Counted from the first letter of the stretch, positions 20,001 to 29,091 are shown. The stretch is DNA of 64,000 nucleotides from Polyangiaceae bacterium (GCA_025936115.1 JAICTZ010000028.1:1-64000); one strand, 5' to 3'. The notes: a model not told the origin generated them from the letters alone. Translations and numbers: made by a program.

Positions 20001-21695
20001 GTGAGCTCCGCTCCCTGCGTCGTAGGCATCGACTTCGGTACCGACTCGGTGCGCAGCATCGTCGTTGACGCGACGACGGGCCGCGCGCTCGGCACCTCCG
20101 TGAAGTATTACCCGCGCTGGGCCAAAGGTTCCTACTGCGATCCAGTCGCGAATCGGTTTCGGCAACACCCGCTCGACTACCTCGAAAGCATGGAGGCCTC
20201 GCTGCTGGAGGCGCTCGCCGAGGCCGGCGCTGACGTTCCGAGCAGGGTGCGCGGCATCGCCGTGGACACGACCGGGTCCACGCCGGTGCTGGCGGACCGA
20301 GCGGGGAGGCCGCTAGCGCTGACTCCACGCTTCGCGGAAAACCCGAATGCGATGTTCGTGCTCTGGAAGGATCACACGGCCATCGCGGAGGCCGAGCGCC
20401 TGACGGAGCTCGCGCGCACCTGGGGCGGAGTCGATTACACCAAGTACGTTGGCGGCATCTATTCGTCGGAGTGGTTCTGGGCCAAAACGATGCACCTGCT
20501 CGCCACGGACTCCGCCGTGGCGGAGGCGGCGGTCACGGTCGTCGAACATTGCGACTGGATCCCGGCGGTGCTCACGGGCACGACCGACCTCACGCGTTTC
20601 AAGCGGAGCCGCTGCGCTGCCGGACACAAAGCTCTTTGGCACGCGGAGTTCGGCGGCTACCCGTCCGACGCGTTTCTTGCGCAACTCCACCCGCGATTGC
20701 CGGCGTTGAAGCAGACCTTCGGCACTGAAACATTCACGTCCGATAAGCCGTTCGGCACGCTCTCGGCCGAGTGGGCCCGGAAGCTCGGGCTTTCGCCCGA
20801 CACGGTCGTCGCCGTCGGCGCGTTCGATGCCCACTTGGGCGCCGTAGGCGGCGGCATCGGGCAGCACCGCCTGCTCAAGGTGATGGGGACGAGCACCTGC
20901 GATATCGTCGTTTCCGGCACGAAGAACGAGCCAGAAACGCTCATTGCGGGTATTTGCGGGCAGGTCGACGGCTCTGTCATTCCGGGCCTGATTGGTTATG
21001 AAGCGGGCCAGTCCGCTTTCGGCGATGTGTACGCTTGGTTCAAGTCGCTGCTGTCCTGGCCGCTCAATGCCATTCTCCCGACCTTGTCCGGCATCTCGGA
21101 TGAGACCAAAAGCGACGTCGCCGCTCGCATTGCCGAAAAGCTGATTCCCGCGCTCGATGAAGGCGCCCAGGCGTTGAAGAGCGACGAAACTGCCGTCCTC
21201 GCGCTCGACTGGCTGAACGGCCGCCGCACTCCGAATGCCAACCAGCGACTCACGGGGGCGCTCACGGGCCTCAGTCTCGGCACCGACGCGCCGCGCATTT
21301 ACCGGAGCCTGGTCGAGGCGACCGCCTTCGGTTCGCGCGCCATCGTCGAGTGCTTTCGCGCGCAGGGCACGCGCATCGACAGCGCGATTGCCATCGGCGG
21401 CGTCGCGAAGAAGAGCCGCTTCGTCATGCAGACGCTCGCCGACGTGTTGAACCTAGAAGTGACGGTAGCCGCTGGGGACCAGCCGGTGGCGCTCGGCGCC
21501 GCGATGTTCGCCGCCACGGCCGCCGGGATCTATCCCGACGTGGAGCAGGCGCAACGAGCCATGTCTTCGGGCACCGAGTCGGTGTATCGGCCTGACCGCG
21601 AGCGCGCGAAACATTACGATCGCTTGTACGACGAGTATTCCGCACTAGGCTCGTTTGTGGAAGGCCGACTCGGCCGCGAGAAAGTAGCAACATGA
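20001..21695 (+). CDS. araB: Ribulokinase
   Basis: A 564-residue FGGY-family sugar kinase. The N-terminal phosphate motif is VVGIDFGTDSVRSIVVD. Other ribulokinase features are YYPRWAKGSYCDP, DTTGSTPVL, NPNAMFVLWKDHT, CDWIPAVLTG, KVMGTSTCDIVVS and IAIGGVAKKSRFVMQTLADVL. It phosphorylates L-ribulose to L-ribulose-5-phosphate with ATP in the cytoplasm. The length matches E. coli AraB. Start is GTG 20001. The stop overlaps the araA ATG by 4 bases, so translation is coupled. The gene order B-A-D equals that of the enterobacterial operon. Confidence 0.95.
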   Translation: MSSAPCVVGIDFGTDSVRSIVVDATTGRALGTSVKYYPRWAKGSYCDPVANRFRQHPLDYLESMEASLLEALAEAGADVPSRVRGIAVDTTGSTPVLADRAGRPLALTPRFAENPNAMFVLWKDHTAIAEAERLTELARTWGGVDYTKYVGGIYSSEWFWAKTMHLLATDSAVAEAAVTVVEHCDWIPAVLTGTTDLTRFKRSRCAAGHKALWHAEFGGYPSDAFLAQLHPRLPALKQTFGTETFTSDKPFGTLSAEWARKLGLSPDTVVAVGAFDAHLGAVGGGIGQHRLLKVMGTSTCDIVVSGTKNEPETLIAGICGQVDGSVIPGLIGYEAGQSAFGDVYAWFKSLLSWPLNAILPTLSGISDETKSDVAARIAEKLIPALDEGAQALKSDETAVLALDWLNGRRTPNANQRLTGALTGLSLGTDAPRIYRSLVEATAFGSRAIVECFRAQGTRIDSAIAIGGVAKKSRFVMQTLADVLNLEVTVAAGDQPVALGAAMFAATAAGIYPDVEQAQRAMSSGTESVYRPDRERAKHYDRLYDEYSALGSFVEGRLGREKVAT

Positions 21696-23179
21696 GCGCT
21701 GCCAAACCCCAAGAAGTATGGTTTTTGACCGGTAGTCAGGACCTCTACGGTCAAGAGACGCTGGACAAGGTTCGCGACCACTCCCGGGAAATCGCGGCGC
21801 ATTTCGACGCCGCGCTGCCGGTGCGGGTGGTGTGGAAACCGACGCTCGCCGGGCCCGACGCGATTTTGGAGACGTGCCTGGCGGCCAACGCTGCGCCGGA
21901 GTGCGTCGGTGTCATCACGTGGATGCACACCTTCTCGCCGGCCAAGATGTGGATTCGCGGTCTAGCGAAGCTCACCAAGCCGCTCGCGCACCTGCACACG
22001 CAATACAACGAGAAGCTGCCGTGGTCGGAAATCGACATGGACTTCATGAACCTGAACCAGTCGGCGCACGGCGACCGGGAGTTCGGGTTCGTCGCCGCGC
22101 GGCTGCGGCTCGAGCGCAAGATCGTGGTCGGTCACTGGCAGGACAAGGACGTGGTCGCCGAGCTCGCCGGTTGGTCGCGCGTCGCGGGCGCGTACGCCGA
22201 ATCGCAACGCCTTAAAATCGTGCGCTTCGGTGGCATGAACATGCGCGAGGTCGCGGTCACGGGCGGCGACCGCGTCGAAGCGGAGATCCAGTTCGGCTGG
22301 TCCGTCAATGGACACGCCGTGGGCGATCTGGCAGCGCGGATTGCCGAAGTGCGCGACCAGGAGGTCTCGGCGCTCGTCGACGAATACGAGACGAAGTACG
22401 CCGTCGTCCCCGCGCTGCGCGAGGGCGGTGCTCACCGCGAGAAGCTTCGTCATGCCGCGCGGCAGGAGCTCGGCATGCGCGCGTTCCTCACGAGCGGGGG
22501 CTACGGAGCCTTCACCACGACGTTCGAGGATCTGCACGGGCTGACGCAGCTGCCGGGCTTTGCGTGCCAGCGCCTGATGGCCGACGGGTACGGCTTCGGC
22601 GCCGAAGGGGATTGGAAGACTGCCGCTCTCGTACGCTTGATGAAGATCATCTCCGCCGGTCGCAAAGGCGGAGTGTCGTTCATGGAGGAGTACACCTATC
22701 ACCTCGTCAAGGGCGAGGAGCGGGTGCTCGGCGCGCACATGCTCGAGGTCTGCCCGTCGATCGCCGAAGGCAAACCCTCGCTCGAGGTGCACCCGCTCGG
22801 GATCGGCGGCAAAGAAGATCCGCCGCGCTTGGTCTTCAATGCGGCGCCGGGCCCGGCCGTTGGCGCTTCGCTCGTCGACATGGGTGGACGCATGCGCCTC
22901 ATCGTGCAGGAGGTCGACGTCGTCAAAGTCGAGCACGCCATGCCGAAGCTTCCGGTCGCACGCGCGCTGTGGGTGCCGCGACCCGATTTCAAGCGCGCCT
23001 GTCAGGCCTGGCTGCTTGCCGGCGGCGCTCATCACACCTCCTTCAGTCAGGCCGTGACGGCCGCGGAGCTCGAGGACTTGGCGGCAATGCTCGGCGTCGA
23101 ATTCGTTCGCATCGGTCACGGCACCGATCTCACGGCGCTCAAGCGGGAGCTCCGCTGGAACGACCGCCTGGCTCGCTAG
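21692..23179 (+). CDS. araA: L-arabinose isomerase
   Basis: A 495-residue AraA of normal length. The diagnostic stretches are VWFLTGSQDLYGQETL, GVITWMHTFSPAKMWI, LHTQYNEKLPW, MDFMNLNQSAHGDREFG, TTFEDLHGLTQLPGFACQRLM, GYGFGAEGDWKTAAL and SFMEEYTYH. The manganese ligands lie in the conserved Glu/His positions of the last three. It converts L-arabinose to L-ribulose. ATG 21692 lies inside the araB stop region (ATGA). Confidence 0.97.
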   Translation: MSAAKPQEVWFLTGSQDLYGQETLDKVRDHSREIAAHFDAALPVRVVWKPTLAGPDAILETCLAANAAPECVGVITWMHTFSPAKMWIRGLAKLTKPLAHLHTQYNEKLPWSEIDMDFMNLNQSAHGDREFGFVAARLRLERKIVVGHWQDKDVVAELAGWSRVAGAYAESQRLKIVRFGGMNMREVAVTGGDRVEAEIQFGWSVNGHAVGDLAARIAEVRDQEVSALVDEYETKYAVVPALREGGAHREKLRHAARQELGMRAFLTSGGYGAFTTTFEDLHGLTQLPGFACQRLMADGYGFGAEGDWKTAALVRLMKIISAGRKGGVSFMEEYTYHLVKGEERVLGAHMLEVCPSIAEGKPSLEVHPLGIGGKEDPPRLVFNAAPGPAVGASLVDMGGRMRLIVQEVDVVKVEHAMPKLPVARALWVPRPDFKRACQAWLLAGGAHHTSFSQAVTAAELEDLAAMLGVEFVRIGHGTDLTALKRELRWNDRLAR

Positions 23180-23196
23180 TGCAGCGGGAGCCACCG

Positions 23197-23892
23197 ATGA
23201 CCTCCAGCTACGGCGAGCTCAAGGAGCAGGCGTTTCGAGCGAACCTCGAGATCCCGCGCCGCGGCCTAGCCATCTACACATTCGGCAATGTTTCGGCCTT
23301 CGACGCCGGGCGAGGCGTCTTCGCGATCAAGCCGAGCGGCGTGGTTTACGAGACCCTGACGGCGGCCGACATGGTCGTGGTCGACCTCGAGAGCAAAGTG
23401 GTCGAGGGCACGCTGCGACCGTCGTCCGACACGAAGACGCACGCGGCGCTCTATCGAGCATTCCCCGGCATCGGCGGGATCGTGCACACGCATTCCACGT
23501 ATGCGACCGCCTGGGCGCAAGCTTGCAAGCCGATCCCTCTTTACGGTACGACCCACGCGGACCATCTGGCCGAAGACGTCCCGTGTACGGCGCTCATGAC
23601 GGCCGAGGCGGTGCGCGGCGACTACGAAGCCGAGACGGGGACGCAGATCATCGATTGTTTTCGCACGCGTGACTTCAAAGCGACACCGATGGTGCTCGTC
23701 GCGGGCCACGCCCCCTTCACTTGGGGCGCGACGGCGGACAAGGCCGTGTATCATGCCGTCGTCCTCGAGGAGCTCGCCAAGCTCGCGTCCATCACGCAGT
23801 CCATCGACCCGGACGCGAACCGACTCCCCGATTACCTCGTGCAGAAGCACTTCGAGCGAAAGCACGGCAAGCGCGCTTACTACGGGCAATAG
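23197..23892 (+). CDS. araD: L-ribulose-5-phosphate 4-epimerase
   Basis: A 231-residue class II aldolase-type epimerase. The zinc ligands are in IVHTHSTYATAWAQ and later LVAGHAPFTWG. Other features are FGNVSAFDAGRGVFAIKPSGV, LRPSSDTKTHAALY, GTTHADHL and a C-terminal KHGKRAYYGQ, as in AraD. It makes D-xylulose-5-phosphate, which enters the pentose phosphate pathway. ATG 23197 is preceded by GCGGGAG and lies 17 bases after araA; the longer open frame only shadows araA. Confidence 0.95.
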   Translation: MTSSYGELKEQAFRANLEIPRRGLAIYTFGNVSAFDAGRGVFAIKPSGVVYETLTAADMVVVDLESKVVEGTLRPSSDTKTHAALYRAFPGIGGIVHTHSTYATAWAQACKPIPLYGTTHADHLAEDVPCTALMTAEAVRGDYEAETGTQIIDCFRTRDFKATPMVLVAGHAPFTWGATADKAVYHAVVLEELAKLASITQSIDPDANRLPDYLVQKHFERKHGKRAYYGQ

Positions 23893-23943
23893 AGCGGCAC
23901 GCTGCGCAAGCGTTCGACCGCAGCATACGAGAGAAAGAATCAG

Positions 23944-25521
23944 ATGCGACGAGTAGTACGGCTCTTGGGGCTAGCGGCATGGTGTGTGACCGGCGTCTTA
24001 TCGAGTCACGCCTTCGCCCAGGACTCATCGGACACTGATGCCCAAACGGAGACGTCGCAACCCCCGGAAGCCGAGCAGGCGGAACCCGGCGGACCGGCAG
24101 TCACTCTGCCGAAGGCCGAACGAGCTGCACCGACCGCACCCACCGCGCCGGCCAAAGCAGTCGAGACCACGCCAGCTCCCGCTGGCCTGCCGGCGCCTTC
24201 CGGACCGCCGAAATTCGGCGACACGACTCTGACCGGTTACTTCCGCGGCAGCTTCGGTGGGAGCATCTATAATGGCAGTATTGAGGGCAACAAGAAGGGG
24301 CGTATGACGTGCTTCTCGCTGTCTATCCCCGGCGGGCTGAAGTCCAAATACAGGCTTGGCAACGAGTGTGAGGTGTGGACGGAAGCGCACTTCACGACCG
24401 TGGTGTACGCGGGCGATCATGGTGTGACCGCCAATTTTCACTTCATGCCGACCGTCTTCATTCCGACGACGTTCATTGGCTACTCTCCGAACGGGACGAC
24501 CTCTTCGCCGTCTCAGAACTCAACCGCGACCGGCGCCACGGTTTCGTTCCCGAATATGTACGTCGATATCAAAGGGATCCCTTGGCTGAACGGCGGCAGC
24601 GTGTGGATGGGGACCCGCTACTACAAGCGCGAGTCCGTCTACATCAGCGACTTTTTCTACTGGAACCCTTCCGGCGTTGGCGCGGGGATCGAGGACGTGA
24701 AGCTCTGGAAGGACATGAAGCTCAGCTACGGCCTATTCGCCGTTGATGGCGAACCGATATCGGCTGGCCCTCAGACTCCTTCTTTGCCGTCACGAACCCA
24801 GCTAGGTTTTCGAAACGACGTGCAGCTGCGAGGCATCAAGCCGTACGAGAGCGGTGAGATCCAGGTCGGCTTTCAATACATCGCAGATTTCAGCGCTAAA
24901 GACGCTCAAGGCAAGGATGTCACCCACGGCGGCTGGGGTGTCACCCTTCAGCACGTGCAGAAGGTGCTCGGCGGCGAAAACAAGTTCGCTGTGCAATACG
25001 GTCGCGGCGGCGGAACGGGCTTTGGTACGCTGGCACGCTTTTATTATCCCGACTTCTCACTCAACTTTGCTCTGAGTGAGAGCCGGCTCCGCCTCCTCGA
25101 TGTCATCACCATCGAACCCACGGATTGGCTCGGCGCCCAGGGGACCATCGTCTACCAACACGACGATCTGGGTCAGTCAGGCTCGCAGCAGGATTGGTGG
25201 TCTGGCGGCGCTCGTGTGGCCTGGGGTTTCACCAAACACGCCAAGCTCATCGGGGAGGCCGGCTACGATCACGTGAAGAAGAACAACGGCCTCGACGAGC
25301 CGCAGTGGCTCGCCAAGTTCACCATTGCACCGGCGTTCACCGCGGCCAAAGGCTTCTTCGCGCGTCCGGAGATCCGCCTCTTCTATACGTGGGCCACATG
25401 GAGCCAGGCGGCGGCCGTAGCTACGGTCGATTCTGGGTCTGTTTACACATACCCCGACGATAAAGGCGTTTACACCTTGAGCGGGTCGACCTTCGGCGCC
25501 CAAGCCGAAACCTGGTGGTGA
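23944..25521 (+). CDS. LamB/maltoporin-type carbohydrate porin
   Basis: 525 residues. Signal peptide ends SHAFAQ. Residues about 27-88 are a Pro/Ala/Glu-rich spacer, longer than in E. coli LamB. The remainder matches the LamB barrel: GYFRGSFGGSIYN, RLGNECEVWTEAHF, FPNMYVDIKGIPWLNGGSVWMGTRYYKRE, VYISDFFYWNPSGVGAGIED and an aromatic C-terminus (AETWW). LamB porins form trimeric outer-membrane channels with an aromatic slide for oligosaccharides. Placed between araD and the GH39 gene, it likely admits arabinose or arabino-oligosaccharides. This route differs from the SusC/D system of Bacteroidetes. Its stop overlaps the next GTG start by 7 bases. Confidence 0.88.
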   Translation: MRRVVRLLGLAAWCVTGVLSSHAFAQDSSDTDAQTETSQPPEAEQAEPGGPAVTLPKAERAAPTAPTAPAKAVETTPAPAGLPAPSGPPKFGDTTLTGYFRGSFGGSIYNGSIEGNKKGRMTCFSLSIPGGLKSKYRLGNECEVWTEAHFTTVVYAGDHGVTANFHFMPTVFIPTTFIGYSPNGTTSSPSQNSTATGATVSFPNMYVDIKGIPWLNGGSVWMGTRYYKRESVYISDFFYWNPSGVGAGIEDVKLWKDMKLSYGLFAVDGEPISAGPQTPSLPSRTQLGFRNDVQLRGIKPYESGEIQVGFQYIADFSAKDAQGKDVTHGGWGVTLQHVQKVLGGENKFAVQYGRGGGTGFGTLARFYYPDFSLNFALSESRLRLLDVITIEPTDWLGAQGTIVYQHDDLGQSGSQQDWWSGGARVAWGFTKHAKLIGEAGYDHVKKNNGLDEPQWLAKFTIAPAFTAAKGFFARPEIRLFYTWATWSQAAAVATVDSGSVYTYPDDKGVYTLSGSTFGAQAETWW

Positions 25522-27392
25522 GCTGCAGCGACCCTGCCGCGCGGTGGCGCGACAGCGCGCGTCTCCGCTCGACTCTGATTGCAGCCCTGCTGGCATTGGC
25601 CACGCCCGCGCGCGCGCAGGTGCCGGCAACAGTGAACGTGGGGGTTGACGCGACCGCGAGCGGCACGCCGCTCGAGCGCGTGTGGGCCTTCCACGGTTAC
25701 GACGAGATCAACTACACGACCTCGCCGGAAGGGGAGGCGCTGCTCGCAACCCTTGCCGCAGCGCACACCGCGCCCGTGCACGTGCGCAGTCACTTCCTGC
25801 TGAATACTGGTGACGGCACCCCGTCGCTCAAGTGGGGCTCGACGAACGTCTACAGCGAGGACGCCGACGGCACTCCGGTCTACAGCTGGACGCTGACGGA
25901 CGGGATCATGGACACCATCACGGGCGTCGGCGCGTTTCCGTTCGTCGAGCTCGGCTTCATGCCCGAAGCGCTTTCGACGCACCCGACACCGTACCAACCG
26001 TCGAGCTCGGCGCTCGACGCCGGTTGCTTTTACCCGCCGACGGACGAGACCAAGTGGGCGGCCCTCATCGGCGAGTGGGCGAGGCACGCGGACGCCCGTT
26101 ATCCTAACGTCGCGGACAGCTGGCTCTGGGAGCTCTGGAACGAGCCCGACATCGGCTACTGGAACGGCACCTTCGACGACTATGCAAGGCTCTACGACTA
26201 CACGGAGTCAGCCCTCCACGACGTGCTCCCGACAGCGGTGCTCGGCGGCCCGGCCGTCGCGGCGGCCGGCGGCAGCTTCCTGACGCAATTCCTTCAGCAT
26301 TGCGCGAGCGGCACCAACGCAGTCACCGGCGAAACCGGTACGCGCCTCGATCTCGTGACCTTCCACGCCAAAGGCGGCGTCGACATCGCCGGCGATCACA
26401 TCGAGATGGACCTGCGCCACCAACTCATCCTGCACCGGGCCGGCTTCGACGCGGTCGCGCGCTTCCCCGAGTTCAAACAGACGCCGATCTACATCACCGA
26501 AGCCGATCCCGAGGGCTGCGCGGCCTGTCCAGCGAGCGACTCGCCCGCCGACGCGTACCGCAACTCCCCGGCTTACGGCGCGTACGAGCTCGCCATGATG
26601 AAGCACACCCTCGAGCTCGAGAGCACGGAGGGTATCAAGCTCGGCGGCGTCCTCACTTGGGCGTTCACGTTTCCCGGCACGCCCTATTTCGCTGGCTACC
26701 GCGCCCTCGCGACGAACGGCATCAGCTTGCCCGTCTTGAGCGCGTTCGAGCTCTTGGGTCGCCTCGCGGGGACGCGCCTACCGCTGACGAGCAGCGGGGC
26801 AATCCCTCTCACGGATATCCTTGCGACCGGCGTGCGTGGCGACTCGGAGCTCGACGGCATGGCGACGCTCGACGGACAGCGGGTCCAAGTGCTCGTCTGG
26901 AACTACCACGACGACCTCGTGATGGTGCCCGCGACGCCCGTCCATCTGACGGTCACGGTCCCGTCGAGCTTCGGCGCGAACGTGAGTGTCTCGCACCTGC
27001 GCGTCGACGAAACTCACGGCGACGCGTACACGACATGGGTGTCGCAAGGCATGCCGGCGAGCCCCTCGGCGGCTCAAGTTTCGGCGCTGAAGCGCGCGAT
27101 GGATCCGGCTCCGCTCGTGCCTCAGAAGACCCTCGCGGTCGCGCCGGACGGCTCCGTGAGAGTCGATTTCGAGCTGCCGCGGTTCGGTGTCTCGCTGCTC
27201 ACGCTGGAGCCGTCGTCCGGCGCGAGCGGCGGCCCGCCCCCCGCGTCGGAACAGCCGACGAACGGCTGCGCCTGTCGCGCCGCCGGCCAGAGCGGAGACG
27301 GTGCGATTGGTGCAGCGCTGCTCAGCCTGGGGGCACTCGCTCTCGCCGCGAGGCGCCGACCTATTTCCTCAGCTCGGCGAGCTTCGCCTTGA
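25515..27392 (+). CDS. GH39-like glycosidase with MYXO-CTERM-like tail
   Basis: 625 residues from GTG 25515 (a second GTG follows directly). Signal peptide ends ATPARAQ. The TIM-barrel part has acid/base Glu210 in LWELWNEPDIGYWNG and likely nucleophile Glu329 in PIYITEADPEG. The 119-residue spacing is close to that of GH39 beta-xylosidases. LGGPAVAAAGG and LTWAFTFPG also fit GH39. A beta-sandwich follows. The C-terminus has Cys585-x-Cys587, a hydrophobic helix and Arg-Arg-Arg, which is the MYXO-CTERM sorting layout, so surface anchoring is likely. Substrate may be beta-xylosides or alpha-L-arabinosides, both known in the family. It is the last gene of the operon and overlaps the convergent binding-protein gene by 32 bases. 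Confidence 0.82.
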   Translation: MVSCSDPAARWRDSARLRSTLIAALLALATPARAQVPATVNVGVDATASGTPLERVWAFHGYDEINYTTSPEGEALLATLAAAHTAPVHVRSHFLLNTGDGTPSLKWGSTNVYSEDADGTPVYSWTLTDGIMDTITGVGAFPFVELGFMPEALSTHPTPYQPSSSALDAGCFYPPTDETKWAALIGEWARHADARYPNVADSWLWELWNEPDIGYWNGTFDDYARLYDYTESALHDVLPTAVLGGPAVAAAGGSFLTQFLQHCASGTNAVTGETGTRLDLVTFHAKGGVDIAGDHIEMDLRHQLILHRAGFDAVARFPEFKQTPIYITEADPEGCAACPASDSPADAYRNSPAYGAYELAMMKHTLELESTEGIKLGGVLTWAFTFPGTPYFAGYRALATNGISLPVLSAFELLGRLAGTRLPLTSSGAIPLTDILATGVRGDSELDGMATLDGQRVQVLVWNYHDDLVMVPATPVHLTVTVPSSFGANVSVSHLRVDETHGDAYTTWVSQGMPASPSAAQVSALKRAMDPAPLVPQKTLAVAPDGSVRVDFELPRFGVSLLTLEPSSGASGGPPPASEQPTNGCACRAAGQSGDGAIGAALLSLGALALAARRRPISSARRASP

Positions 27393-28371
27393 AGGCGGCG
27401 ACGTTCGTCTTGTCGATGATCTCGACGCCCGTGTCGATCGTCTTATTGGCGGGGATGGTCTTGATGGCGTCCGGCTTCGTCGCGAGCAGGTGCATCCACT
27501 TACTAGCGAGGTAGCCGAACTCGTACGGTTTTTGCACGGCGGTGCAATCGATGCTGCCCGCTTCGATCCCGGCGAGCGTGCCGTCTTCTTCGTCGAAGAC
27601 CGCCGCTTTGACCTTGCCCTTCTTGGGGCCCTCGAGGGCTGAGGCGATCTGCGAGCCGTTGTACGAGTAAAGGCCCGCCACGAGGCCCAAGTCGTGGTGC
27701 GCGTTCAGTACGTCCTCCACGTTGGCGCGCGACTTGCCGCGATCGCCGCCGTCTTCACGCCGGTCGACGATCTTGATTTTGGCGGGTGTCACGACGTCCT
27801 CGATGCCCTTGAAACGCTGTTGAGCGTTGTCGGCGGCGAGTGAACCGACGAACACGGCCATTTCGCCGCCGTTCGGGAGCAGCTTTACGATCTGCGCGCC
27901 GAGCGTCTTGCCGGCCTCGTAGTTGTTCGTGCCGATGTAGAGCAGCCGATTGGATTTCGGCGCGTCCGAGTCGAAGGTGATGAGCTTGGCTTTTTCCGCG
28001 ACTCGGTTCAAGATGCCGACCTGGTCGTTCGGGGCGATGACGCTCAGCGCGATGGCGTCGTAGCCCTGGCTCATCAAATCCTCGAGGTACGCGTTCTGCT
28101 CGGCCGCGGCGCTCGTCGGGGGCATTTTGATGTCGACCTGAACCTTGGCCTCCCGTTCGTAGGCATGCACGCCCGCAGCGGCGATCTTCCAGAACTCGCC
28201 CGCCCCGATGGTGATGAAGGCAAGCTTCAGCGCTTTGTGGGAAGCGGTGGCGCCGGCCGTGTCGGTGGCGGTCGGGGCGGGAGCCCGCTCGCTCTTGCTG
28301 CAGGCAGTGAGCCCCGCGGCGAGCGTCCCGGCGCCCCAGAGGAGAAACGAGCGCTTTGTGCAGGAATTCAT
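27361..28371 (-). CDS. Sugar-binding lipoprotein of the RbsB type (Peripla_BP_4)
   Basis: 336 residues. A Tat-like KRSFLLWG N-region and lipobox LTAC (Cys24) indicate an anchored lipoprotein. The mature part has the two-lobe type I fold: KLAFITIGAGEFWKIAAAGVHAYE, YDAIALSVIAPND, LITFDSDAPKSNRLLYIGTNNYEAG, FVGSLAADNAQQRFKGI, GLVAGLYSYNGSQIASAL and QKPYEFGYLASKWM. Family members bind ribose, xylose, arabinose or galactose for ABC uptake. No permease or ATPase gene is in the window, so it must use a distant transporter or act as a sensor partner. It converges on the arabinose operon. Confidence 0.9.
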   Translation of the reverse strand: MNSCTKRSFLLWGAGTLAAGLTACSKSERAPAPTATDTAGATASHKALKLAFITIGAGEFWKIAAAGVHAYEREAKVQVDIKMPPTSAAAEQNAYLEDLMSQGYDAIALSVIAPNDQVGILNRVAEKAKLITFDSDAPKSNRLLYIGTNNYEAGKTLGAQIVKLLPNGGEMAVFVGSLAADNAQQRFKGIEDVVTPAKIKIVDRREDGGDRGKSRANVEDVLNAHHDLGLVAGLYSYNGSQIASALEGPKKGKVKAAVFDEEDGTLAGIEAGSIDCTAVQKPYEFGYLASKWMHLLATKPDAIKTIPANKTIDTGVEIIDKTNVAAFKAKLAELRK

Positions 28372-28451
28372 GATTGATTCGCAGTGGCAGGTGCCGCCGA
28401 GTTCCGTCGAGTCCGTAGCACCCTTTGGCGGTCCGCGCTCAATTGGCGGCC

Positions 28452-29036
28452 TTACGCTGGCCAGGCGCCGACGGCGGCGCGGACGATGGCCTCGAGCTCC
28501 TCGCGAGTCGCGCCGTCACGGGCTTGCGCGGACATGCCCTGAAGCGTCGCCGAAAAGAACAGGGCCAAGCTGTGAGCGCTGCTACCTTTTGGCAGGCTTC
28601 GTCCGCCGCTCGCGATCTTCTCCTCGAACGCGCGGACGGTGCCTGCCCGGATCGTCCGCAGGCGTTTCTCGACGGCCGCAGAGTCGGGCCCGCAGTTCGT
28701 CGCCGCGGTGATGATCATGCAGCCCGGGGGATGCTCACCGCCCGTGAACATTGCTGCCGCTCCGAGGAGCAGGTTCTCGATCGCTGCGCGAGGATCGGGC
28801 TCGTCCTGGAGGGATCGCACCATGAATGAGCCGTAGCTCGACATGTAGCGGTCGAGCGCTTCCTTGAAGAGCGCACGCTTGTCTCCGAACGCCGCGTAAA
28901 GGCTGGGTGCGCCAATGCCCATGCCCTCGGTCAGGAGGGAAATCGACGTCGCGTCGTAGCCGTGCCGCCAGAAGAGCAGCATCGCGTGCTCGAGCGCCTC
29001 GTCGCGGTCGAAGGAGCGAGGTCGTCCCTTGGGCAT
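28452..29036 (-). CDS. TetR/AcrR-family repressor
   Basis: 194 residues. It opens MPKGRPRSFDRDEALEHAM, with the helix-turn-helix SISLLTEGMGIGAPSLYAAFGDKRALFKEAL, typical of TetR proteins. The C-terminal ligand domain has GCMIITAATNCGPDS, often seen in regulators of reductases responding to electrophiles or quinones. It is divergent from the SDR gene; two dyads sharing CGTTCGTTA lie between them and are the obvious operators. The ligand is unknown. Confidence 0.93.
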   Translation of the reverse strand: MPKGRPRSFDRDEALEHAMLLFWRHGYDATSISLLTEGMGIGAPSLYAAFGDKRALFKEALDRYMSSYGSFMVRSLQDEPDPRAAIENLLLGAAAMFTGGEHPPGCMIITAATNCGPDSAAVEKRLRTIRAGTVRAFEEKIASGGRSLPKGSSAHSLALFFSATLQGMSAQARDGATREELEAIVRAAVGAWPA

Positions 29037-29045
29037 ACTAATTAA

Positions 29046-29059
29046 CTAGCGTTCGTTAG
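29046..29059. promoter_or_regulatory. Operator-like dyad 1 for the TetR/SDR pair
   Basis: CTAGCGTTCGTTAG is an imperfect palindrome (5 of 6 positions in each arm match). It begins 10 bases from the TetR start codon and contains the 9-mer CGTTCGTTA, repeated exactly 31 bases further on. Confidence 0.6.
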
Positions 29060-29075
29060 AGATGAGCGCTACATC

Positions 29076-29091
29076 TGTATCGTTCGTTACA
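29076..29091. promoter_or_regulatory. Operator-like dyad 2 for the TetR/SDR pair
   Basis: TGTATCGTTCGTTACA is an imperfect palindrome (6 of 8 arm positions) sharing CGTTCGTTA with dyad 1. The 31-base offset is three helical turns, which would place two TetR dimers on the same DNA face. Confidence 0.6.

Noticed and set aside
16340-28371. An AraC or GntR regulator for the arabinose operon
   Set aside because: No gene of either family is present in the locus; the nearest regulator, the TetR gene, is better explained by its divergent SDR partner.
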